From Actinomycetes bacterium (lineage in GTDB: Bacteria; Actinomycetota; Acidimicrobiia; Acidimicrobiales; Ilumatobacteraceae), in assembly GCA_021414085.1 (NCBI GenBank), contig JAIOPC010000002.1, positions 1-64,000 of the forward strand: DNA of 64,000 nt. Direction: 5' to 3'. The first letter of the stretch is position 1; every line of letters starts with the position of its first letter. The position numbers and the translations under genes are program-made. Of this stretch, positions 49,451 through 56,731 are shown piece after piece. The notes under the pieces are model-generated. The model was not told the DNA's origin. It was given only the letters and a program-made list of their open reading frames with translations, and did no database searches.

Positions 49451-50118
49451 GGTGCCTCGATGCGATAGCCAGCACCGCGAACCGTCGTGATCAGGTGGCC
49501 GCCATACGGTTCGTCGATCTTGCGTCGCAACCGAAGGATGTACACCTCAACCACGTTCGGATCACCGTCAAAGTCGTCACTCCACACGCCGGCCAGTATC
49601 TCGCCTTTGGAGAGCACCTGCCCAGCGCGTCTGACCAAGAACTCCAACACATCGAACTCGCGGGCGGTCAGCGACAACTCGTCGACACCGAACCATGCGC
49701 GATGGCTGCCGCGATCAAGACGCAACTCCCCGACCCCGACGGGTGCCGGGTCGCGGCCACCGGCACGGCGCAGCAACGCGCGCACGCGCGCGACCAGCAC
49801 CGCAAAGGAGAACGGCTTGCGCAGGTAGTCGTCGGCGCCGGTATCGAGTGCCTCCGATTCGTCGAACTCGCCGTCTTTGGCGGTCAACATCAAGATTGGC
49901 GTCCAGTTGCCCGCCTCGCGCAGGTCGCCACAGACCCGATAGCCGTTGCGGCCGGGCAGCATGATGTCGAGAATGATGAGGTCGTAGGCGCTTTCTGTCG
50001 CGCGCCAGAAACCATCGTCGCCGTCGAAGGAGACCTCCACGCTGAACCCCTCGGCCTCCAGGCCGCGCTTCAGCGCCGTCGCCACTTTCTTGTCGTCCTC
50101 GACGATCAACAGCTTCAC
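49447..50118 (-). CDS. OmpR-family response regulator
   Basis: Response regulator of 223 residues beginning VKLLIVEDDKKVATALKRGL at the GTG at 50116-50118; the longer frame up to 50334 would cross the divergent lipoprotein gene and adds no conserved sequence. Receiver motifs: EDDKK, LIILDIMLPGRNG (phospho-Asp), MLTAKD and RKPFSFAVLVARVRALL. The winged helix has LTAREFDVLEFLVRRAG, VWSDDFDGDPNVVEVYILRLRRKI and TTVRGAGYRI. Its upstream spacer carries four phased GCTGAA sites, so autoregulation is likely. Confidence 0.96.
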   Translation of the reverse strand: MKLLIVEDDKKVATALKRGLEAEGFSVEVSFDGDDGFWRATESAYDLIILDIMLPGRNGYRVCGDLREAGNWTPILMLTAKDGEFDESEALDTGADDYLRKPFSFAVLVARVRALLRRAGGRDPAPVGVGELRLDRGSHRAWFGVDELSLTAREFDVLEFLVRRAGQVLSKGEILAGVWSDDFDGDPNVVEVYILRLRRKIDEPYGGHLITTVRGAGYRIEAP

Positions 50119-50139
50119 TGCGACAGTCTGGCGGACGCT

Positions 50140-50188
50140 GCTGAACGCTGGCTGAAAGCGGTTCAGCCGACGGTCTGCGGCGTTCAGC
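50140..50188. promoter_or_regulatory. Phased GCTGAA/TTCAGC sites between a response regulator and a lipoprotein gene
   Basis: GCTGAA occurs at 50140-50145 and 50151-50156, and its complement TTCAGC at 50162-50167 and 50183-50188. Starts are 11, 11 and 21 bases apart, which puts all sites on one DNA face. Two of them form an inverted repeat, GCTGAA-AGCGG-TTCAGC. OmpR-type regulators bind such arrays. Placement between the divergent starts would allow control of both genes. Confidence 0.55.
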
Positions 50189-50221
50189 AATCCGTCAGTT
50201 CTGCGGGCGCACGATCGCGCC

Positions 50222-51019
50222 ATGACCAACACAACAACGAAACGAACCGTCCGTACCCGCCTCGTGCTCGGCCTCGCGACCGTGGCACTACTCGCCAGCT
50301 GCGGCGACTCCGGTAACTCCGGCAACTCCGGCAACTCCGCAAGCGATACATCAACACCGCCGGTGATCGATTTGGGCAGCGGCGCCGACTACAAGCCGAC
50401 ACTCGACCCAGCGCACTTCGTCGATGCGATCGACAATCCCTACCTGCCGCTGGCCGTTGGAGCCGAATGGAAGTACGAAGGCTCCAGCGACGAAGGCGTC
50501 GAGACGATCACGGTGGTCGTGACCGGCGATCGCAAGACGATCATGGGGATCTCTGCCTATGTCGTGCGCGACACAGTGAAACTCAACGGCGAGGTCGTCG
50601 AAGACACCTACGACTGGTTCGCGCAGGACGATGAGGGCAACGTGTGGTACCTGGGCGAGGACGTGAAGGACATCGAGAACGGTGTCGTCGTCAGTACCGC
50701 TGGCTCGTGGGAAGCAGGCGTAGATGGTGCCCTGCCCGGAATCGCGATGCCCGCCCAACCAGCACTCGGCGACGCTTATCGCCTGGAGTACCTGGCCGGG
50801 GAAGCGGAAGACATGTTCGAGATCATCGGCGCCGACCGCACGCTGACCGTGCCGTTTGGCACCTTCGACCGGGCCATCACCACCAAGGACTGGACGCCGC
50901 TCAGCCCCGACGTCATCGAGGAGAAGTGGCATGCATACGGAGTCGGCCTGATCTACGAGACCCACATCGCGGGCGGCAGTGGCGGCGTGGAACTGGTGTC
51001 GTTCACCCCCGGTGGGTAG
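50222..51019 (+). CDS. Secreted lipoprotein of unknown function
   Basis: Predicted 265-residue lipoprotein. Signal peptide LVLGLATVALLASCG with the lipobox Cys near residue 27, then a repeat GNSGNSGNSAS, then a globular domain with YLPLAVGAEWKYEGSS, GEVVEDTYDWFAQDDEGNVWYLGED, and ISPDVIEEKWHAYGVGLIYE-like closing strands. The beta-rich pattern resembles unknown lipoproteins that begin with NPYLPLAxGxxWxYE. It is divergent from a response regulator across the GCTGAA array, so it may be a target of that system. Confidence 0.75.
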   Translation: MTNTTTKRTVRTRLVLGLATVALLASCGDSGNSGNSGNSASDTSTPPVIDLGSGADYKPTLDPAHFVDAIDNPYLPLAVGAEWKYEGSSDEGVETITVVVTGDRKTIMGISAYVVRDTVKLNGEVVEDTYDWFAQDDEGNVWYLGEDVKDIENGVVVSTAGSWEAGVDGALPGIAMPAQPALGDAYRLEYLAGEAEDMFEIIGADRTLTVPFGTFDRAITTKDWTPLSPDVIEEKWHAYGVGLIYETHIAGGSGGVELVSFTPGG

Positions 51020-51041
51020 CCGCAGCCGGTAGAATCCTCCA

Positions 51042-51431
51042 ATGACCGCAACCGCCTCGACGCCCGCACCGAAGACCGCAAAAGCCGTGAAATCAACGGC
51101 CAAAGCGGTCGACAAGCCGGTGGCAAAGGCAGCCGCGAAGCCGACTACCCGTCGGCCGAGCAGCGCCCGAGCCGCCGGCAAGCGGGGCGCCAAGCCACAG
51201 GCAACGCTTCCCGACAACCACACGCCCAGCGAGGCGGTGGCCTTCGACATCCGCATGGATCGCAACGATCTGGCCCCGTCGGTGACCCGCATTCTCAGCG
51301 CCGGGCTCAACGAGCCGGGCACGTTCCATGCGATCACCCTGTTCCAGAACTCGCTGACCTCGCCCGGCGACCCGAACCGCGACCCGTCGGTGGCGATCGA
51401 AGCCGGCCGCCTGGTCGATTCACGCAGCTAG
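51042..51431 (+). CDS. Protein with histone H1-like Lys/Ala N-terminus
   Basis: Predicted 129-residue protein. The first ~55 residues are Ala, Lys, Pro, Ser and Thr only, in KAVKSTAKAVDKPVAKAAAK type repeats, as in histone H1-like tails. The second half is a compact domain (TPSEAVAFDIRMDRNDLAPSVTRILSAGL, then TFHAITLFQNSLTSPGDP). The tail may bind DNA or RNA; the C-terminal family was not recognised. It lies 22 bases after the lipoprotein gene and before a hairpin. Confidence 0.6.
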   Translation: MTATASTPAPKTAKAVKSTAKAVDKPVAKAAAKPTTRRPSSARAAGKRGAKPQATLPDNHTPSEAVAFDIRMDRNDLAPSVTRILSAGLNEPGTFHAITLFQNSLTSPGDPNRDPSVAIEAGRLVDSRS

Positions 51432-51436
51432 TTCGT

Positions 51437-51456
51437 TAACGACTGGCGAGTCGTTA
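51437..51456. terminator. Bidirectional hairpin terminator
   Basis: TAACGACT (51437-51444) and AGTCGTTA (51449-51456) pair perfectly over eight bases around a GGCG loop. It lies exactly between the stop codons of the converging genes ending at 51431 and 51457, where a shared terminator is expected. There is no strong T-run on either side. Confidence 0.6.
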
Positions 51457-52497
51457 CTACAGCGTCGTTACTACCGACACGCCCGGCTGCGGAAACGTCG
51501 CCATCGCGGGCAACGCGGTCGGAATGTCGTCAAGCGTCAAGCGCCTCGTGATCATCGCTACCGGATCGAACCGGCCGTCGCTGATCAGCGCGAACACTTC
51601 GTGAAAGCGCGACGCCGACAGGCCGTGCACGCCGAGTATCTCGAGCTCGTTGCGGATCACATACGAGATCGGTAGCTCCGCAGTCGCGGTCGGGAACAGA
51701 CCGATCTGCACGTGACGGCCAAGCGGTCGCAGACTGCGTATCGAGTCGCTGGCGACAGCCGCGTTGCCGAGGCAGTCGACCGACACGTGTGCGCCGCCGA
51801 ACGTTTCGTGAATGGCCCCCGGCAGGTCGACGATGTCGCTTGCGTTCAGCACGATGTCGGCGCCCATCGCCTGCGCTAGCCCTAGCGCTGCTGGGGAGCG
51901 ATCGATGGCTACCACCTTCGCGCCAAGCGCACGACCGAAACCGACTGCCGCCAAGCCGACGCCACCACAGCCGTAGACGCACAGCACTTCGTCGGCAGCG
52001 ATGCGACCGCGCTCGACAACGCCGCGGTAGGCGGTCGACACGCGACAACCCACCAACGCCGCGGCCTCGTCGCTGAGCGCGTCGGGCACCAGCACCGCAT
52101 TGACTGCCGCGTACGGCACGGTGCAGTGCTGCGCAAACGCACCCCAGCGGGTGAAGCCCGGTTGCTGTGCGATGGCGCACGCCTGATGCTCGCCGTTGCG
52201 ACACGTCGCGCATTCGCCACAGCCGCACGTGAATGGCGCGACGACACGCTGATCGACCTTGAACTCGGTGATGCCCGAGCCGACGGCGACGATGCGACCA
52301 ACGAATTCGTGCCCACCTACGTGCGGGCAGACGATGTCGGGGTCGGTGCCGTGCCAGCCGTGATAGTCCGACCGGCACAGGCCGACGGCCAACACTTCGA
52401 CAACAAGTTCGCCGGGCGCCGCAACCGGTCGTTCGACTTCGGCGACGGTGATCGCGCCACCGAACGACTCGTAGACAGCGGCGCGCATGTCAGGCAC
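51457..52497 (-). CDS. Zinc-dependent alcohol dehydrogenase
   Basis: MDR-family dehydrogenase of 346 residues. GroES-like domain with the catalytic zinc Cys in GLCRSDYHGWHG, GGHEFVGRIVAVG (His-Glu pair), and the structural zinc lobe CGCGECATCRNGEHQAC; Rossmann domain VYGCGGVGLAAVGFGRALGA with a following acid (IDRS). The pattern fits medium-chain zinc alcohol dehydrogenases; the exact substrate is unknown. The start MPDMRAAVYE overlaps the amidohydrolase stop by 8 bases, so they form an operon. In mycofactocin hosts such dehydrogenases can use that cofactor, but nothing here proves it. Confidence 0.9.
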   Translation of the reverse strand: MPDMRAAVYESFGGAITVAEVERPVAAPGELVVEVLAVGLCRSDYHGWHGTDPDIVCPHVGGHEFVGRIVAVGSGITEFKVDQRVVAPFTCGCGECATCRNGEHQACAIAQQPGFTRWGAFAQHCTVPYAAVNAVLVPDALSDEAAALVGCRVSTAYRGVVERGRIAADEVLCVYGCGGVGLAAVGFGRALGAKVVAIDRSPAALGLAQAMGADIVLNASDIVDLPGAIHETFGGAHVSVDCLGNAAVASDSIRSLRPLGRHVQIGLFPTATAELPISYVIRNELEILGVHGLSASRFHEVFALISDGRFDPVAMITRRLTLDDIPTALPAMATFPQPGVSVVTTL

Positions 52498-53692
52498 GAT
52501 CGTCGCGTACGACGTCGCCGGCCTTGATCACCATCGTCGGCCGGGCGAGCTCGTCGATGTCGTCGAGCGGGTTGGCGCGCAAGGCGACGATGTCGGCGTG
52601 CTTGCCGACATCGATGCTGCCCAGGTGATCGCTCTGGCGCAGCAGGCGCGCCGCGTTCACCGTTGCGCTGCGAATGCTCTCGGCAGGCGTCATTCCCGCC
52701 TTCCGCGCAAGGATCACGCACTCCTGCACGTTGAGGCCGTGGTGATTGCCAGGAGTGCCGGCGTCGGTGCCCATCGCGATCGTCACGCCCAACTCGTGTG
52801 CGCGCCGAATCGTCGCAAGGTGAACATCGTTGAACTCGGCCATGCGAACGCGGAGGAACTCGGGCATCGAGGCGACGGCCGCCGGATCGCGGAACAACAT
52901 CTCGCCAGCACACAGCGTCGGCACCAGCGCAGTGCCGGCGGCGACCATCTTGCGCAGCGCCTCGTCGTCAGCGAACGTGCAGTGCTCGATGCTGTCGACG
53001 CCGGCATCGATCGCGTTGTGAATCCCGCGCAACGCGTGGCAGTGCGCCGCGACGTGCTTGTGGTTGTCGCGGGCGATCTCGACGGCGGCCTTCAACTCTT
53101 CGAGCGTGAACTGGATCGCGCGCGAATCCTCGGTCTCCGACGACAACATCGCACCGGTCGCCATCACCTTGATCAGGTCGGCACCGTGGCCAAGTTGCCG
53201 ACGGGCAGCGGCGCGAACCGCGTCGGCACCATCGGCCACCTCGTACATGCCGGGGTAGTAGTCGGCCGTCGAGGTCGTGATCGACAGCAGTCGACCGGCG
53301 AGGAACATTCGGGGACCGCGGATCGTGCCCGCCTGTATCGCCGAGCGCACCGCCATCTCGACGTAGTTCCAGCCGCCCACGTCGCGGATGGTCGTGACGC
53401 CGGCAAGCAACGTGCGCTCGGCTGCCGCCGCGGCGAACAACGCCACTTCGGCGTCGGTGCGCGATGCCGCGGCGCGCGGGTCGCCATCGTCGGTCGGTTG
53501 TGTGATGTGCACATGGCAATCGATTAGACCTGGGATCAGCCACAGTCCGCTGGCATCGACCGTCTCGTCGCCAGGGGCACGCTTGGCGCCTCTGTCAACC
53601 GCCGCAATGCGTCCGTTCTCAATGGCAACGTCGGCCGCCCGAAACGAACCCTTGTCGACGTCGTAGACCTGACCACCCATCAACCAGCGCAT
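52490..53692 (-). CDS. Amidohydrolase family protein (imidazolonepropionase-like)
   Basis: Metal-dependent hydrolase of 400 residues with a TIM-barrel core. Motifs: GLIDCHVHIT (first metal His pair), ADLIKVMATGA (carbamylated Lys site), HVAAHCHALRGI and DSIEHCTF (metal His), and MGTDAGTPGNH (catalytic Asp). This layout fits the imidazolonepropionase/prolidase-like branch. The frame is open further to 53953, but ATG at 53690-53692 begins the normal beta-sandwich N-terminus MRWLMGGQVYDV. Downstream it overlaps the alcohol dehydrogenase gene. A 43-base palindrome lies just upstream. Substrate unknown. Confidence 0.88.
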   Translation of the reverse strand: MRWLMGGQVYDVDKGSFRAADVAIENGRIAAVDRGAKRAPGDETVDASGLWLIPGLIDCHVHITQPTDDGDPRAAASRTDAEVALFAAAAAERTLLAGVTTIRDVGGWNYVEMAVRSAIQAGTIRGPRMFLAGRLLSITTSTADYYPGMYEVADGADAVRAAARRQLGHGADLIKVMATGAMLSSETEDSRAIQFTLEELKAAVEIARDNHKHVAAHCHALRGIHNAIDAGVDSIEHCTFADDEALRKMVAAGTALVPTLCAGEMLFRDPAAVASMPEFLRVRMAEFNDVHLATIRRAHELGVTIAMGTDAGTPGNHHGLNVQECVILARKAGMTPAESIRSATVNAARLLRQSDHLGSIDVGKHADIVALRANPLDDIDELARPTMVIKAGDVVRDDRA

Positions 53693-53713
53693 GGTCGCGA
53701 GGGTAACCACACC

Positions 53714-53756
53714 GTTTGAACGCTCGCGCACGCCAGGCGTGCGGCAGCGTACAAAC
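53714..53756. repeat. 43-base imperfect palindrome, copy 2
   Basis: Same length and ends as copy 1 at 10271-10313 (GTTTGAACGCT at the left, CGTACAAAC at the right), lying between the amidohydrolase start and the LysR gene end on the minus strand. Two copies 43 kb apart, both in gene spacers, suggest a dispersed repeat family. Confidence 0.6.
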
Positions 53757-53763
53757 GCAGCCG

Positions 53764-54696
53764 TTACGCGAGGGCTGGCACCGGCACCGTGCGGTCGACG
53801 AACTCGGCTGAGATCTCGAGGGCGAGTTCCAGGAAGCGCTCGGCGACGGGCGACAGTGTGCGCCCCGGCCGCCACGCGATGTAGATGCTGCGATCGGGAA
53901 TCGGCGGATCGAGAGGGTGCAGCGAGATGCGCGGGTCGTCGGGTTCCACGCACAGCAACGGCATCACCGCAACACCCATGCCGGCACGCACCATCGCCGC
54001 GGTTGCGACGTTGTCGTTGGTGCGGAATACGTACTTCGGGTCCAGCCCATGTGCGCGCAGGCCGGTTTCGTTCATGATCTGGCAGGAATTGTGATGCTGG
54101 CCGATCATCGGCTCGCGGCTGATGTCGACAAGCGACACCGGCCCCGGCGCGAACTGGTCGGGGCGAGCAACCAGCACGAACGGATCGTCGAAGAGGTGCC
54201 GCGATTCGAAGCGACCGGCCATCTCGCCGACGACGAACGACATGTCGAGCTCGCCGCGCGTCATCGCCACTTCCAGTTGATCGTCGAGGTCGTTCTCGAA
54301 CACGCGAATCTCGACATCGGGATGGGTGTCGCGCATACGACCGAGTACCAGCGGCAACAGCGTCGCCGACACGCTTTGAAACGTGCCGATCGTCAGCCGA
54401 CCGACGGTGCCTGTGCGAAAGCGATTGAGATCCTCGGCCATGCAGTCGACGCGCTTCAACATGTCGCGCGATGCAACCAACAGTTGCTCACCAAAGGGCG
54501 TGAGCGTCACCGGGCGTGGGCCGCCGGGCCGATCGAACACTTTCGCGTCGACCACCTTCTCGAGGGAGGCGATCTGCTGGCTGATGGCCGACTGGGTGTA
54601 GCCCAGTTTGTCGGCGGCGCGGGCGAAGGTGCCCTCGCTGGCGACGGCATCCAGGGCCGTCAAATGGCGGATTTCGAGGTCACGCAGGTTCGACAT
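53764..54696 (-). CDS. LysR-family transcriptional regulator
   Basis: LysR-type regulator of about 310 residues. The N-terminal helix-turn-helix is LTALDAVASEGTFARAADKLGYTQSAISQQIASLEK, with the linker helix after it, and the C-terminal effector domain has VGRLTIGTFQSVSATLLPLVL and DMSFVVGEMAG. Four Met codons compete at the start; the MSNLRD one at 54694-54696 fits the fold best. It is transcribed towards the amidohydrolase-alcohol dehydrogenase operon and may control it, though LysR genes are more often divergent from targets. Confidence 0.92.
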   Translation of the reverse strand: MSNLRDLEIRHLTALDAVASEGTFARAADKLGYTQSAISQQIASLEKVVDAKVFDRPGGPRPVTLTPFGEQLLVASRDMLKRVDCMAEDLNRFRTGTVGRLTIGTFQSVSATLLPLVLGRMRDTHPDVEIRVFENDLDDQLEVAMTRGELDMSFVVGEMAGRFESRHLFDDPFVLVARPDQFAPGPVSLVDISREPMIGQHHNSCQIMNETGLRAHGLDPKYVFRTNDNVATAAMVRAGMGVAVMPLLCVEPDDPRISLHPLDPPIPDRSIYIAWRPGRTLSPVAERFLELALEISAEFVDRTVPVPALA

Positions 54697-54773
54697 AAGC
54701 ATCAGCATAGACGATCATCAGTAGCAGGAACAATCGCTAGTGATTATGACAAGCCCGGCGTATCGTAATATGC

Positions 54774-55034
54774 ATGGACACCCCCTTCATTCCCACCACA
54801 CAGCGTCTGGACCAGGTCGCCTGGACCATTGACCAGCGTGGAATCAACGCGATTCCCGCCGCTGCACTCCGTGAACTGGGCTTCTTGGCCCGTTCCGCCG
54901 GTGGCAGCCAGATCCTCAGCGACGTGCTCGTCGACACCACCGCCCCGACCGTCGCCCGCCAGCGTGCCTACGGGCGCATCGCCACCCTGCTCGCCGAACC
55001 GACGAAGCCGAACTGCACCCCACGCGCCGCCTAA
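54774..55034 (+). CDS. Small protein of unknown function upstream of hipBA
   Basis: Predicted 86-residue protein, no signal or membrane helix. A likely helix is INAIPAAALRELGFLARS, followed by SQILSDVLVDTTAPTVARQRAYGRIATLL. No family recognised. It is 76 bases upstream of the HipB gene on the same strand, separated by the left arm of the hip operator. It has an ATG start and normal codon use, so it is probably real. Confidence 0.5.
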   Translation: MDTPFIPTTQRLDQVAWTIDQRGINAIPAAALRELGFLARSAGGSQILSDVLVDTTAPTVARQRAYGRIATLLAEPTKPNCTPRAA

Positions 55035-55057
55035 CCTGCAGGCACCTTACGCCACAT

Positions 55058-55119
55058 AATCATCATTATTCTGTTGGTTGCAGCGCTTTCCGAAGCTAAC
55101 CTACAGAATTATGATGATT
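55058..55119. promoter_or_regulatory. Inverted-repeat operator of hipBA
   Basis: AT-rich arms 55058-55074 (AATCATCATTATTCTGT) and 55103-55119 (ACAGAATTATGATGATT) are complementary at 16 of 17 positions, with 28 bases between. The right arm covers the HipB start codons, so binding of HipB there would block its own synthesis. The low GC is in sharp contrast to the surroundings. Confidence 0.7.
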
Positions 55120-55422
55120 GAGCGGAACAATCTTACGATCGACGAGTGGGAAGCCGAAATCGGCCAGCAGGTGCGCGCCGCCCGTATCGCCCGCAACCTC
55201 GACCAAGCCCGCCTCGCCGCCGCCGCCGACGTATCGATTGGGGCGCTCGCCAACCTTGAACGCGGCAACGGTTCCTCGCTGAAGACGGTCATCGCGGTAG
55301 CTCGGGCCTTGGGCCGCACCGATTGGCTGCAAGCGCTGGCCCCGCCGGTGACGGTGTCGCCGCTGCAACTGCTGCGCGCCAAGAAGTCGCCACGCCAGCG
55401 TGTGCGCGTGCGGTCGCACTGA
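55111..55422 (+). CDS. hipB: HipB-type antitoxin, Xre-family DNA-binding protein
   Basis: Helix-turn-helix protein of 103 residues: IGQQVRAARIARNLDQARLAAAADVSIGALANLERGNGSSLKTVIAVARALGR. The HTH start (ARLAAAADVSIGALANLERG) is typical of HipB. It is expected to bind the operator around its own start and to neutralise HipA. Two tandem ATGs at 55111 and 55114 exist; both lie in the right operator arm. The stop overlaps the hipA start by one base. A basic C-terminal tail (KKSPRQRVRVRSH) extends past the HTH. Confidence 0.85.
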   Translation: MMIERNNLTIDEWEAEIGQQVRAARIARNLDQARLAAAADVSIGALANLERGNGSSLKTVIAVARALGRTDWLQALAPPVTVSPLQLLRAKKSPRQRVRVRSH

Positions 55423-56726
55423 TGCCGTACCAACCCGTCAACGTCGTCGAGGTGCGCTGTTGGGGCACCCGGGTCGGCGCCGTCGCGCTCGACGATCGAA
55501 CTGGGTTCTATGTATTCGAGTACGAGCCCGCGTGGGCCGACCGCCACATTGAGCTGGCGCCGTCAACGATGCCGACGCGCGGCTCGGCACGCACGTTCGT
55601 GTTCCCGACGCTGCCCGCCAACACGTTCTACCGTTTGCCTGCGCTACTGGCCGACTCGCTGCCCGACGATTTCGGCAATGCGCTCACCAACGCGTACCTC
55701 GCCAACCAGGGTGTCCGACCCGGCGACATCACCCCACTGGATCGACTGGCGTATCTCGGTGAGCGCGGGCTGGGTGCGCTTGAGTTCCGCCCCAGTCGCG
55801 GTCCGCTCACGCGCCGGGCGACAGCAATCGAGCTCGGCGAACTCGTCGTCGCCGCCCGCGGCACGATTGCAGGCAGCATCACTTCCGAACCCGAAATCAC
55901 CGATGCGCTCTCTCACTTGATCGCAGTCGGCACCTCTGCCGGTGGTGCACGCGCCAAGGCCGTCGTCGCGCTGAACCCCGCGACTGGTGAACTTCGTTCC
56001 GGGCAGCTGCCGGTCGACGCGGGCTTCGAGCACTGGCTGTTGAAGCTCGATGGTGTCGGAGCCGACCTCGATCTGGGCGCCTCTGCCGACTATGGCCGAA
56101 TCGAATTCGCCTACTCAGAGATGGCAAAGAGCGCGGGCATCGAGATGACTGATTGTCGACTCCTCCAAGAGGGCGGTCGCGCGCACTTCATGACCCGCCG
56201 CTTCGATCGACCTGCCGATGGCAGCAAGGTGCATGTGCAGACGTTGTGCGCACTGGCGCAACTCGATTTCCGCCTGAAGAGCACTCACGATTACGCGCAA
56301 CTGTTCCTGCAAATCGAACAGCTCGGGATGGGTCCCGCCGAGCGAGCGCAGGCATTCACGCGCATGGTCTTCAACGTCGCCGCCGCCAACTGCGACGACC
56401 ACACGAAGAACTTCTCATTCACGCTGCCTCCCGCTGGCGACTGGCAGTTGGCACCCGCTTACGACATCACGCACGCACATGCGACAACGAGCGAGTGGAC
56501 GCACCAGCACCTAATGGCCGTCAACGGACACCACGCGGGAATCACAGGCGCCGACGTTGCTGAGGTTGGCGATCGGTTCGCGGTCCCGGGCGCATCCACC
56601 ATCGTGGAGCAGGTGTTGAACGCCGTCGGCAAATGGCCACAGCTCGCGGCCGACGCCGGCGTGTCGCAGACGAACACTGAACAAGTCGCCCGCGACATTG
56701 AGAAGTGGTCGGCGCCGCTGCGCTAG
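55422..56726 (+). CDS. hipA: HipA-type toxin kinase
   Basis: Serine/threonine kinase-like toxin of 434 residues, close to the usual 440. The ATP-binding part includes GTSAGGARAKAVVAL, GFEHWLLKLDG (Lys) and EFAYSEMAKSAGI; the catalytic loop is NVAAANCDDHTKNFSF and the metal motif is APAYDITHAH. E. coli HipA phosphorylates glutamyl-tRNA synthetase and gives dormancy; the target here is unknown. The ATG at 55422 overlaps the hipB stop by one base. The later part of the N-terminal subdomain (PANTFYRLPALLADSLPDDFGN) matches HipA well. Confidence 0.93.
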   Translation: MPYQPVNVVEVRCWGTRVGAVALDDRTGFYVFEYEPAWADRHIELAPSTMPTRGSARTFVFPTLPANTFYRLPALLADSLPDDFGNALTNAYLANQGVRPGDITPLDRLAYLGERGLGALEFRPSRGPLTRRATAIELGELVVAARGTIAGSITSEPEITDALSHLIAVGTSAGGARAKAVVALNPATGELRSGQLPVDAGFEHWLLKLDGVGADLDLGASADYGRIEFAYSEMAKSAGIEMTDCRLLQEGGRAHFMTRRFDRPADGSKVHVQTLCALAQLDFRLKSTHDYAQLFLQIEQLGMGPAERAQAFTRMVFNVAAANCDDHTKNFSFTLPPAGDWQLAPAYDITHAHATTSEWTHQHLMAVNGHHAGITGADVAEVGDRFAVPGASTIVEQVLNAVGKWPQLAADAGVSQTNTEQVARDIEKWSAPLR

Positions 56727-56731
56727 GACGG

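Noticed and set aside
55058-55119. The hip inverted repeat as a transcription terminator
   Set aside because: The loop is 28 bases and the arms are AT-rich, covering a start codon; operator function fits better.
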